This document shows positions 16,797 to 24,072 of a stretch of 40,267 bases of DNA, piece by piece. Position 1 is the stretch's first letter; every line of letters begins with the position of its first letter. Position numbers and translations under genes: made by a program. Where the stretch lies: the NCBI GenBank assembly GCA_034190325.1, contig JAXHST010000087.1, positions 1-40,267 of the forward strand, given 5' to 3'. The notes beneath the pieces were generated by a model, which saw only the letters and a program-made list of their open reading frames with translations, ran no database searches and was not told the origin of the DNA. Origin of the DNA: UBA287 sp034190325 (lineage in GTDB: Archaea > Thermoplasmatota > UBA186 > UBA287).

Positions 16797-17552
16797 TTAT
16801 CCTCTTAAAAAGTTTTTGTTTCTGACATTCTTATCAGCTATGATCTCTGCGATAATGCTTATCGCTATCTCTGCAGGTGTTTGTGATCCTATCTCTATAC
16901 CTGCAGGCATCCTTACCCTTTTCATCCTATTTTCACCAAGCGCTCGAGCAAACTCAATAGCCTTTCTTTTGCTGCCGATAACCCCCAGGTATAAACACTC
17001 TTTATCTATAAGCCGCTTCAGAACCTCAAGGTCTTCATCATGCGATTTTGTCATTATCACAGCATAGTCCTTATCAACCGATAGCTTTTCAGCTACTTCT
17101 TCGCATCTGCCAAGCACAGTCTCACATCCTTCAAAACTTGAGAGAAGGCGCTCTCGATCATCAACAACCCTTAGACTAAAGCCTGCCATCTTCGCTATCT
17201 CTGCAAATGCCTTTGCTACATGCCCTGCACCGAACAATGTTATCCTTTTTTTTGCAGAGAACTTCTCGAGGAGGAGCTTTACACTTCCACCACACATCAT
17301 TCCCTCTTTCTCCAGGTTTATATCCTCTAGCTTTATCCTCTCTCCATCTTTAAGCATTCCCTTTGCGTCATCTATAGCTTTCTTCTCGAGAGCGCCCCCA
17401 CCTATCGTGCCAAAGATCTCATCCTCAAAGACTAGCATCTTGAACCCAGGCTTACCGGGAGTAGAGCCAAACCCTTCTATCACCTCTACCATAACGAACT
17501 CTCTGTTCTCTTTTATGCTTTCTGCCATTCTGCTGAGTATCTCTTCGTCCAT
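16797..17552 (-). CDS. XdhC/CoxI-family molybdenum enzyme maturation factor
   Basis: 251 residues. The N-terminal XdhC/CoxI domain has FGSTPGKPGFKMLV and IGGGALEKKAI; the motif GMMCGG near 84-89 has the conserved cysteine. A Rossmann-like domain follows from about 103 (RITLFGAGHVAKAFAEIA, VVDDRERL, LGVIGSKRKA). Family members bind molybdenum cofactor and help to sulfurate and insert it into xanthine-dehydrogenase or CO-dehydrogenase type hydroxylases. The neighbour at 17564-18127 is a MocA-like cytidylyltransferase, an expected partner. No hydroxylase subunits lie in the window, so the client is elsewhere. Confidence 0.9.
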   Translation of the reverse strand: MDEEILSRMAESIKENREFVMVEVIEGFGSTPGKPGFKMLVFEDEIFGTIGGGALEKKAIDDAKGMLKDGERIKLEDINLEKEGMMCGGSVKLLLEKFSAKKRITLFGAGHVAKAFAEIAKMAGFSLRVVDDRERLLSSFEGCETVLGRCEEVAEKLSVDKDYAVIMTKSHDEDLEVLKRLIDKECLYLGVIGSKRKAIEFARALGENRMKRVRMPAGIEIGSQTPAEIAISIIAEIIADKNVRNKNFLRG

Positions 17553-17563
17553 AGTTTTTATTC

Positions 17564-18127
17564 TTATAGTAATTTATCCAATTTTTGCAATCGCTCTATT
17601 GTATTGAAATTCATAACGATACCCTCATCTTCTACGCTTACCTCTTCTGTGATTTTTGTATGTATAAATTCGTTTAGATCTCTGCCCTCAAAATTTTTTA
17701 GCTCATCAAACATGTTTTGCGGAATGATCACGGGGTGCCCTCTCTTACCTTTGAACACCGGCACAATCACATGATTCTTCTCGCGCTCAAGAGCTTCTAT
17801 GAGCATATCTATTGTTTCTACTTTCACAAGAGGGTGATCTACAGGAAATATGAGGTATGAATCTTTTTCCTTCAGACCACACTTTATTGAGCTCAGCATC
17901 TCTTTCTCATATTCTGTGTTAACAACCATCTCAACATTTTCTTTTATGGCTCTCTGGACCTCCTTCCAGTTATGCCCCAGGATAACCCTGATTTTATCCA
18001 CCTTGGTAGCGAGAAGTTTTTTTGTGGCAAGATCTACCAATACCGTACCATGCACAGGATAGAGCTGTTTCATTATGGGTAGTGTCCTTTTTGATTCGCC
18101 CGCTGCAAGAAGAAGAGCTATTACCAT
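17564..18127 (-). CDS. MocA-like molybdopterin cytidylyltransferase
   Basis: 187-residue MobA-like NTP transferase. The N-terminal nucleotide signature is LLLAAGESKRTLPIMKQ, a slightly altered form of LAAGxSxRMGxxK. The metal-binding acidic site is in IFPVDHPLV near 97-105, and the substrate loop is in VPVFKGKRGHPVII. Such proteins attach CMP to molybdopterin to make MCD, the cofactor of XDH-type hydroxylases, which fits the xdhC gene 11 nt downstream. The missing Met-Gly of the signature leaves some doubt about substrate. Another nucleotide-sugar transferase role is possible but less likely in this context. Confidence 0.82.
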   Translation of the reverse strand: MVIALLLAAGESKRTLPIMKQLYPVHGTVLVDLATKKLLATKVDKIRVILGHNWKEVQRAIKENVEMVVNTEYEKEMLSSIKCGLKEKDSYLIFPVDHPLVKVETIDMLIEALEREKNHVIVPVFKGKRGHPVIIPQNMFDELKNFEGRDLNEFIHTKITEEVSVEDEGIVMNFNTIERLQKLDKLL

Positions 18128-18131
18128 ATTG

Positions 18132-18524
18132 TCACCATATCACTATGTTCTTCACTCCCTTCACCTTCTTTATCTCCAGTATCTTTGTGCTGACCCCAGC
18201 CAATATACCAGGCATTCGGGAGTCTTCGGGCGCTATCTCTATGGCACCTCGCTCTATGAGGGGAGCGACCTCCTTAAAATTTGCGATTGGTTTAAGCTTG
18301 GAGAATATAGCGCTTAGCTCTTTATCCTTCTTTATGGATTCAATGGCAGCATTCACAGCTCTCCTATCAATGCCTAAGGCTCTGGCAACAGCTGAAACGG
18401 AGAGCACAATATCAGAACACCATATTTTTCCTCTTTCTATGCTCAAATCCAGCTCTAAAGCCTTAAGTGCAACCCTGAGCTGCGCAGGGTGTGATGACAT
18501 TTTGTTCAACATATCTGTGAGCAT
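18132..18524 (-). CDS. COG2150-type regulator with HTH and ACT-like domain
   Basis: 130 residues. The N-terminal half contains an HTH (VSAVARALGIDRRAVNAAIE, about 43-62). The C-terminal half has an ACT-like pattern (PIANFKEVAPLIERGAIEI, then GILAGVSTKILEIKKVKGV). This is the layout of the archaeal predicted amino-acid metabolism regulator family COG2150. It reads 4 nt ahead of the MocA-like gene, so it is probably the first gene of the unit. Its ligand is unknown. TTTAAA-type promoter sequence lies at about 18549-18556 on the minus strand. Confidence 0.8.
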   Translation of the reverse strand: MLTDMLNKMSSHPAQLRVALKALELDLSIERGKIWCSDIVLSVSAVARALGIDRRAVNAAIESIKKDKELSAIFSKLKPIANFKEVAPLIERGAIEIAPEDSRMPGILAGVSTKILEIKKVKGVKNIVIW

Positions 18525-18625
18525 AGTATATTATCACAGAATGACAATTTAAACTTTGATGTATACAAAGGTACTATAAAGTACATGAATGCTATATAAT
18601 GCTACACTAACATGAAAGCTATCGT

Positions 18626-18914
18626 GTGGATCCGCCGAAGTATCCGAGAACTAGAGAAATCATAAAAGAAGAACATCTCCGCCCTCTCTTTGCCAGGGAG
18701 CTGATAAAACAGGAAATGAGCAAAAAAAAGTATATAAAAATTCCTGATGAAGTGCGTGAGATCTATCTATATGGAGACCTACTCCCTTGGTCAGGGCAGA
18801 AAGATTGGAAAAAGCGCTCGAAACGCCAGAAAAGATTTCTATAAATGGGGGGTAAGCCCGCCAGGTCCTCACAAGCCAAACACTGCCGTTGCACAAGCGT
18901 ACTGTAATGCAGAG
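18626..18914 (+). pseudogene. N-terminal remnant of tryptophan synthase beta (TrpB2 type)
   Basis: Three consecutive frames give one TrpB2 N-terminus. The first has LRPLFARELIKQEMSKKKYI, KIPDEVREIY and LYGDLLP. The second has LVRAERLEKALETPEKI. The third has FYKWGVSPPGPHKPNTAVAQAY, whose HK is the PLP-lysine motif (SHKxNTA, with S changed to P). The earliest residues of the family are missing, with a stop upstream in frame. At about 18909-18917 the TrpB sequence ends in AQAYCNAEE and acyl-CoA ligase sequence begins without a break. This is a dead gene with two frameshifts and a deletion of at least the last three quarters. Confidence 0.8.
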
Positions 18915-19052
18915 GAGATCATGAGCTATTGCAAAGAGAAGCTTGCTGGCTATAAAGTGCCAGGGGATGTTGTTTTTCTGGACGAGCTACCGAAGATCAA
19001 CGGGTGGAAGTTGATCAGGAAAGAGCTGGAGAGCAGATATGGTAATGCTTAA
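18912..19052 (+). pseudogene. C-terminal tail of an AMP-forming acyl-CoA synthetase, joined to the trpB2 remnant
   Basis: The last 47 residues of the chimera, EEIMSYCKEKLAGYKVP to the stop, match the mobile C-terminal subdomain of acyl/aryl-CoA ligases (EEIxxYCKExLAxYKVP, FxDELPK, then the lysine-bearing end, here KINGWKLIRKEL). The usual TASGKILRREL motif is altered. No adenylation domain is present upstream, so it is not functional as a ligase. A deletion between a trpB2 gene and a ligase gene that once lay downstream would produce this join. Confidence 0.75.
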
Positions 19053-19082
19053 TGGGCTCTAACAAAATATGATAAATAAGCA

Positions 19083-19092
19083 TATATATAAA
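19083..19092 (+). promoter_or_regulatory. TATA box of the GT4 gene
   Basis: TATATATAAA centred 25 nt upstream of the GTG at 19113. No ribosome site is visible, so the transcript is probably leaderless. Confidence 0.5.
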
Positions 19093-19112
19093 GTATATAA
19101 TCTATTTCCTGT

Positions 19113-20258
19113 GTGTCAGAGATCCTGTTGGTCTCCCCATACTTTTACCCCCACGTTGGGGGAGTGGAGAACCATGTGAGATACCTTGCAAGAAATCTTT
19201 CTAAAAGAGGCTTAAATGTGACTGTGATAACCGCGCTGATTGGTGGGTTAAAGGAGGATGAGGACTTTGAAGGCTATCACATTCATAGGATAAAACCGCT
19301 AATGACGCTTTTGCGGACACCTATAGCCCCCGGAATAAAAGGATACATAAGGGAAAGAGAAGAAAATAAAAGTGAAAAAATATTTGTTCATGCGCATTCC
19401 CCTCCACCTCTGCCCGCATATTACGCAGCAAGGGTAACAAGCAACCTTGTACTCACATACCACTGTGATGAGGAACTGCCAACACCCATAGGCTCTTTCA
19501 TAGTGTGGCTATATAGAAGCGTATTCGGGAAATATACCGCCAAAAAGGCAAAGAGGGTAATAGCCTCTACAGCTTCTTATGCAAAGACCTCAAGGCTGCT
19601 GTGGAACAGAAAGGTGGATATAGTGCCTATGGCTGTTGATACAAACTTCTTCAAGCCAGAAGATCCATCACAGCTACGCAATGAGCTTGTTAGCAAAGGG
19701 GTTATTGAAGGTGGAGATAGAGTTGTACTCTTTGTGGGCAGGCTTGTGCAGCACAAAGGGCTTGAGGAGATCATAGCATGTGCGAACTATGTAAATGCAA
19801 AGTTACTCATATGCGGAAACGGCCCACTGAAAAATAGGCTAGAAAGAGAGATAGAAGCACAGGAACTTAAAGATAAGGTAAAGCTTCTTGGAAGCATAGA
19901 TGATGAGCTTTTACCCTACTATTATTCATTATGTGATGTTTTCGTTCTCCCATCACACTCAAGGCTTGAAGCATTCGGCATAGTTCTGTTAGAGGCTATG
20001 GCGTGCGGTAAGCCAATAATAGCAAGCGATATCCCGGGATCAAGGGAGATCGTTGTGGAAGGATACAACGGTCTTTTAGCAGAGCCTTTGAATGCTAGGG
20101 ATCTTGCGGAAAAAATAAATGAGATCCTGCGGAATGAAAAAAGCGCAAAAGAGATGGGTAAGAACGGAAGAAGGTTGGCAGAAGAGAGATACAGCTGGGA
20201 TAAAATAACTGATGAAATACTAAGAATATACTTCGAAACTTTCGGAGAGCTACATTGA
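19113..20258 (+). CDS. GT4-family glycosyltransferase
   Basis: 381 residues, GT-B fold. The N-terminal acceptor domain begins LLVSPYFYPHVGGVENHVRY, the classical GT4 opening. The C-terminal donor domain has VLFVGRLVQHKGLEEI (phosphate-binding Arg/Lys), HSRLEAFGIVLLEAMACGKP (EX7E pair) and GSREIV. Retaining transfer from a nucleotide or phospho-sugar; acceptor unknown. No membrane segment is seen, so it is probably peripheral to the membrane and acts on lipid- or sugar-linked acceptors. The leaderless GTG start is set by the TATA box spacing. The upstream ligase-tail remnant is unrelated. Confidence 0.92.
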   Translation: MSEILLVSPYFYPHVGGVENHVRYLARNLSKRGLNVTVITALIGGLKEDEDFEGYHIHRIKPLMTLLRTPIAPGIKGYIREREENKSEKIFVHAHSPPPLPAYYAARVTSNLVLTYHCDEELPTPIGSFIVWLYRSVFGKYTAKKAKRVIASTASYAKTSRLLWNRKVDIVPMAVDTNFFKPEDPSQLRNELVSKGVIEGGDRVVLFVGRLVQHKGLEEIIACANYVNAKLLICGNGPLKNRLEREIEAQELKDKVKLLGSIDDELLPYYYSLCDVFVLPSHSRLEAFGIVLLEAMACGKPIIASDIPGSREIVVEGYNGLLAEPLNARDLAEKINEILRNEKSAKEMGKNGRRLAEERYSWDKITDEILRIYFETFGELH

Positions 20259-20260
20259 TC

Positions 20261-20274
20261 TTTTTTGCGTTTTT
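20261..20274 (+). terminator. T-rich terminator after the GT4 gene
   Basis: TTTTTTGCGTTTTT follows the stop codon within 3 nt, a two-run T tract typical of archaeal termination, ahead of an independent promoter for the channel gene. Confidence 0.4.
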
Positions 20275-20300
20275 ACACGTTCGCGTCGTGAAACAAAATT

Positions 20301-20308
20301 ATTAAATA
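20301..20308 (+). promoter_or_regulatory. TATA box and ribosome site of the channel gene
   Basis: ATTAAATA about 36 nt upstream of ATG 20341; a GGGTGA ribosome site at 20331-20336 stands 4 nt before the start. Confidence 0.5.
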
Positions 20309-20340
20309 CTAGAAGTTACATAAAGCTATAGGGTGAAAAA

Positions 20341-21687
20341 ATGGTAGCACTTTTGCAATATTGGGAGAGGTTTGTTGATACCTTTATGGAATACGCCCCG
20401 GGCATAATAGGAGCGATACTGCTAATTCTGGTGGGCTATTTCATATCTCGCGCAATAAAAAAGCTTATAATAAGGATTCTGGGGCGCGTTGGGTTTGATG
20501 GTCTGTGCGACAGGATAAAGCTGACACAGGCGCTGAATAGGATTGGCATAAAATCTATATCCTCGCTGATAGGAACGCTTGCATTCTGGGCTCTTTTCAT
20601 ACTCTTCCTTGGCTGGGGTTTTGAGCTTATTAATGTCCCAGAGCTTGTCCCCATCCTTGCAACGATATCTTCTATAATGGCAAGGATCCTAGCCGCGGTA
20701 ATCATAGTGATCGCGGGCATAGCGATAGCTGATTTTGCCATCAGAATTATAAAGGGCGCCTTAGAGAGAATAGGGATACAGAAATACCTCGAGCCAGTGG
20801 ACAAAACAATAGAAAAGACTGGGCTCACATTCCTTGACTTCCTTTACTACTCTATAGAGGCTCTGATAGTGCTGTTTTTCGTTCAGGGAGCCTTTCAGGT
20901 TCTGAACGTTGAGATCCTCTCCAGGTTTATAGAGCCAATACTGCTCTATGTGCCAAGGATAATCGTAGCGATATTCATAGTCATAATAGGACTTGTTATA
21001 GCAGAATTCATTGTGCGCCTTATTAACGGGATCCTCAACTCAATCAACTTCTCATCGATAGTGAAACCTATAGAAGAACCCATGAAGAGGGAAGGGATTA
21101 TAACAAGGATAATAGATCTCGTACTTAGGGTTTTTATAATTATAATCACCCTTGAGCTTGCCCTGGACATACTGGCAATCCCGCTGCTTATAGAGTTCCT
21201 GAACGCCGTTCTCTACTGGCTGCCCAGTCTAATAGCTGCAATAGTCATAGTTGTTGCTGCCTGGTGGTTCGGCTCATGGGCGGGGGATAAAGTAAGCGCA
21301 TGGTGCAAAGAGAACAATATTCCCTACACCACAGTAATCTCTGCAGGCATAAAATATGGCATAATAGCAATAGGATTCCTTGTGGCGATAGATCAGATAG
21401 GAATAGAGGCCCAGGTGCTCAATACCATAATCTCCATAATTGTCGTAGCGCTCATAATCCCAGTCGGTGTTGCGCTGGCATTTGTCTTTAAGGACTATGG
21501 TTCTGACATGGGAATGGGAATAAAGCTGAAGCGCATAGCAGAGGAGGGTGATGAGATAGAGGCAGAAGGAATAAGCGGAACGATAGTTGAGATAGGGAGC
21601 TTCGCCACAACAATAAAAAGCAAAGAGGGCAAGGTGGTAGTGCCAAACACAATGTTCAATAAAGCTAGGATAGTGAAGAAGCGCTGA
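20341..21687 (+). CDS. Mechanosensitive-type channel with TM-helix repeats
   Basis: 448 residues. Three related blocks each carry a conserved TM_helix unit (PGIIGAILLILVGYFISRAI; ILAAVIIVIAGIAIADFAIR; PRIIVAIFIVIIGLVIAEFI), with a fourth similar one at PSLIAAIVIVVAAWW. A pore-like segment (IIVVALIIPVGVALAF) comes next, followed by a short MscS beta domain (FKDYGSDMGMGIKLKRI, EAEGISGTIVEIG, VVVPNTMF). The architecture resembles CmpX-like MscS relatives. It probably gives tension-gated ion release in osmotic downshock; the gating role is inferred. Own promoter and GGGTGA site. It is convergent with the PP-loop gene, whose stop lies inside its last 23 bases. Confidence 0.9.
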   Translation: MVALLQYWERFVDTFMEYAPGIIGAILLILVGYFISRAIKKLIIRILGRVGFDGLCDRIKLTQALNRIGIKSISSLIGTLAFWALFILFLGWGFELINVPELVPILATISSIMARILAAVIIVIAGIAIADFAIRIIKGALERIGIQKYLEPVDKTIEKTGLTFLDFLYYSIEALIVLFFVQGAFQVLNVEILSRFIEPILLYVPRIIVAIFIVIIGLVIAEFIVRLINGILNSINFSSIVKPIEEPMKREGIITRIIDLVLRVFIIIITLELALDILAIPLLIEFLNAVLYWLPSLIAAIVIVVAAWWFGSWAGDKVSAWCKENNIPYTTVISAGIKYGIIAIGFLVAIDQIGIEAQVLNTIISIIVVALIIPVGVALAFVFKDYGSDMGMGIKLKRIAEEGDEIEAEGISGTIVEIGSFATTIKSKEGKVVVPNTMFNKARIVKKR

Positions 21688-22339
21688 GCTTCTTCACAAC
21701 CTTTTCCATTCCGCTTCCATACTGCATCGCTTTTTTCCTCTGAAGCGCTATTTCTTCTGGCAAACCCAAAGAAATAGCTAGGGAGTGAAGGAACTTTTTC
21801 CCGTCTCTTTCTTCTAAAGGCAGAGAAAAAGCGAGATCCTTTAAGGTAATGTAAGGGAATATTATTTCTTTATCAAAAAGGGCGAAGATCCTCTTCTCTA
21901 TTCCTTTTTGAATCCATCTCTCAAAATCATCTCTCGCTTTTATCACCTTTTCTTCGGTGCTCATCCTTGCATATTTTGCATAGCCTAAGAAGAGCTCATC
22001 TGCTCCCTGACCGCTAAGAACCTTTTTTTCTCTTATATTTTTAGCAAGTATGTAGTGCGCTATATCAAGAGAGTTCTTTGAAAGAGCAAAAGCTTCTTTT
22101 ATGTCATCAATCGTAAAAAATACAGGCTCAAAATCCAAACCAAGAAGCGATGCGCTCTTTTTAGCATTTATGAAATCATAGCTGCGCTCCGTATAGCACA
22201 GGGTGTAAAGCTTCGGTTCTACAGCAAAAAAAGCTATCAGGCTGCTGTCTAAACCTCCTGAAAAAAGCACAGCAGGAGCTCTAAAACCTCTTATCCCTTC
22301 TTCAAAAGCTTTCCTATAATCCATCCTCAATCCATCCAA
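21665..22339 (-). CDS. Asparagine-synthase-like PP-loop ATPase, lone domain
   Basis: 224 residues equal to the C-terminal ATP-pyrophosphatase domain of asparagine synthetase only: the PP-loop SGGLDSSLIAF (27-37), then the LSGQGADELFLGYAKY signature near 108-123. The N-terminal glutaminase domain (Cys2) is absent, so an amide or ligation reaction would need free ammonia, another amine or a separate glutaminase. It is the third gene of speD-speE-this, overlapping speE by 13 nt, which hints at a polyamine or aminopropyl substrate. That link is inference. Its last bases overlap the channel gene on the other strand. Met1 or Met6 may be the start. Confidence 0.85.
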   Translation of the reverse strand: MDGLRMDYRKAFEEGIRGFRAPAVLFSGGLDSSLIAFFAVEPKLYTLCYTERSYDFINAKKSASLLGLDFEPVFFTIDDIKEAFALSKNSLDIAHYILAKNIREKKVLSGQGADELFLGYAKYARMSTEEKVIKARDDFERWIQKGIEKRIFALFDKEIIFPYITLKDLAFSLPLEERDGKKFLHSLAISLGLPEEIALQRKKAMQYGSGMEKVVKKLSASSLS

Positions 22340-23106
22340 CCTTCAATCAATCCGATCGAAGAAAGGAATCTCTCCTTTGAGTAATATTTTGCTTTGATAT
22401 CGATATCCTTTACATTCAATTGCTTTTTGAGTCCCAGGGTAAAAGAGAAGATAGCCCCCGGGTAGGTGGGTATGCATGCATAATAGGTATAGACATGTTC
22501 AAAAGCTTTTCTCATATTGTTTATCGCTCTTTTATGCGCTTCTCTATCCGCTATAGGGCTCTCTGTCTGAGCAACAAAAACATCGCAGAGCTCTGCTGCA
22601 TTCCTGTAGAACTCTTCGGAAAAAAGACCCTCGGCAAGGGGAGTGGGGTCTGTGGAATCGACGATAATCACATCTCTCTTCTCCCTGCTACTTCTCACAA
22701 ACTCAACCCCATCCTCTAATCTTATCTTTACCCTTGGAATAGCAGAGGAAATCTCTGGAAGAAATTTCCTGCTGGTCTCTATGACCATAGGATCTATCTC
22801 CACAAGCTCCACATCAACCTTCCTACAGGCTCTGAAAATCTCCTTAGCAACTCCTCCATCACCACCACCAATTATCAATACAGAGCCCGTATTATCAGAG
22901 TTTGCTATTGCGGGAAGAACTAAAGATTCATGGTATATGAACTCATCTCTCTCTGTTGTCTGGACTGCTCCATCAAGCACAAGCATATTGCCCAGATGCA
23001 TTGTTTCATACACCTCTATATGCTGGTATTCCGATTTCGCATCAAATACCTTAGCCTTTACGGGTATGAGGGGGGCATAGTCACGGGCCTCAACAAAGTG
23101 CTTCAA
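22327..23106 (-). CDS. speE: Spermidine synthase-type aminopropyltransferase
   Basis: 259 residues, Rossmann methyltransferase-like fold. The N-terminal beta domain reads YQHIEVYET and LDGAVQTTERDEFIYHE (putrescine/agmatine site). The SAM/dcSAM site has VLIIGGGDGGVAKEI (76-90) and VELVEIDPMVIE. The gate residues occur in VDSTDPTPLAEGLFS near 150-164, with D150 and D153 as candidate catalytic acids. It transfers aminopropyl from decarboxylated SAM to putrescine, agmatine or a similar amine. It overlaps speD by 17 nt, so both steps are co-translated. It would supply spermidine for dys. Confidence 0.95.
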   Translation of the reverse strand: MKHFVEARDYAPLIPVKAKVFDAKSEYQHIEVYETMHLGNMLVLDGAVQTTERDEFIYHESLVLPAIANSDNTGSVLIIGGGDGGVAKEIFRACRKVDVELVEIDPMVIETSRKFLPEISSAIPRVKIRLEDGVEFVRSSREKRDVIIVDSTDPTPLAEGLFSEEFYRNAAELCDVFVAQTESPIADREAHKRAINNMRKAFEHVYTYYACIPTYPGAIFSFTLGLKKQLNVKDIDIKAKYYSKERFLSSIGLIEGWMD

Positions 23107-23455
23107 CAGATATCCCTCTCTTAATCTCGTTCACCGTCATCCGCTCAGGGCTGAAAAATCTCTTTATTACCTCGATGGCATTGTAAGGGTCTACATCCTC
23201 ACCGCATGTGAAGATATCTATAGCTGCATACCCATATTCTGGCCATGTATGTATTGATATATGGGATTCTGCTATAACCGCTATCCCGCTTATCCCATGG
23301 GGGGAAAACCTGTGTGTTTCTGTTGAGAGTAACTTAGCCTTGCACGCTTTCACGCTTTCCTCCAGGAAGTCTTTAACACTTTTTTCATTGTTCATCTCTT
23401 TGCATCCCCAGGCATCTATCACAAGCTGCCTGCCCAAGGCGTTAACATTCACCAT
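23090..23455 (-). CDS. speD: S-adenosylmethionine decarboxylase proenzyme
   Basis: 121 residues, the prokaryotic class 1B size. The self-processing serine is S64 in IAESHISIHTWPEYGYAA; cleavage before it makes the pyruvoyl group on the alpha chain. The downstream DIFTCGEDVDPYNA contains the conserved cysteine. It provides decarboxylated SAM for the aminopropyltransferase encoded next. A GGGAGGT ribosome site (23463-23469 on the minus strand) stands 7 nt before the ATG. The start is therefore firm. Confidence 0.96.
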   Translation of the reverse strand: MVNVNALGRQLVIDAWGCKEMNNEKSVKDFLEESVKACKAKLLSTETHRFSPHGISGIAVIAESHISIHTWPEYGYAAIDIFTCGEDVDPYNAIEVIKRFFSPERMTVNEIKRGISVEALC

Positions 23456-23490
23456 TTTTATTACCTCCCAGAAGTTTATGGTTAATAAAG

Positions 23491-23508
23491 GTTTAAATAT
23501 TTTAATAT
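23491..23508. promoter_or_regulatory. Overlapping divergent TATA boxes between speD and the OB-fold gene
   Basis: GTTTAAATATTTTAATAT. Read rightwards, TTTAAATAT is centred 25 nt before the leaderless ATG 23521. Read leftwards, ATATTAAAA is centred about 49 nt before speD ATG and leaves a short leader holding GGGAGGT. The two boxes share bases, so the two promoters probably compete. Confidence 0.5.
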
Positions 23509-23520
23509 ATCTATCGATCT

Positions 23521-24072
23521 ATGAGAACAAAAGCGCTCTTAACGCTTTCAATTATTGAGGTTTTGCTTTTTGGGTTATACGCATACTCTTTGTCCCCTTT
23601 GCCAATGACATGTGCGGAAGCAGAAGATGGTGCCTATGTAAAGATTGAGGGTTTCGTTGAGAGCGCTAGTGAGAACAGCTTTGTTATCGATGATGGTACC
23701 GGAAGGGTCATTGTTCTTGGTGCAACATTTCCGAAGGGCAATGGCGTTATTGCAGAAGGAAAAGTATTTGTTCGCAGCGGAATAAAGTTTCTGAACTGTG
23801 ATAAAGCAGAAATTGTAGCAAAGGATGGTATCGCAGTAACGCTAAAGAACCTTGCAGAGAACCCTAATGAATATGCAGGAGAGATCATAGAGGTCAGCGG
23901 TAGAATTGAAAGAGCTTCATCAAACTGGTTCACCCTGGAGGATGAAGGTTTTGAGATCACAGTTCTCTCGGATACAAAACCGGATAAAAGCGCTAAAGTG
24001 AAAGGATGCTTCTTTTATGATCCTCTGGATCTGCGGTATAAGATAAGGGCTGTGGATGTTTATGTTCTATGA
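23521..24072 (+). CDS. Membrane-anchored double OB-fold protein, unknown
   Basis: 183 residues. An N-terminal signal anchor (5-25, ALLTLSIIEVLLFGLYAYSL) is followed by two OB-like repeats: residues about 38-95 (VKIEGFVESASENSFVIDDG, GVIAEGKVFV) and about 105-183 (YAGEIIEVSGRIERASSNWF, VKGCFFYDP). The second repeat resembles the C-terminal domain of the surface protein at 8056-8769. Such exported OB folds are common in archaea and bind unknown ligands. The gene overlaps the TctA-like permease gene by 17 nt, so the two are probably partners, perhaps with the OB protein presenting solute on the outer face. Confidence 0.72.
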   Translation: MRTKALLTLSIIEVLLFGLYAYSLSPLPMTCAEAEDGAYVKIEGFVESASENSFVIDDGTGRVIVLGATFPKGNGVIAEGKVFVRSGIKFLNCDKAEIVAKDGIAVTLKNLAENPNEYAGEIIEVSGRIERASSNWFTLEDEGFEITVLSDTKPDKSAKVKGCFFYDPLDLRYKIRAVDVYVL

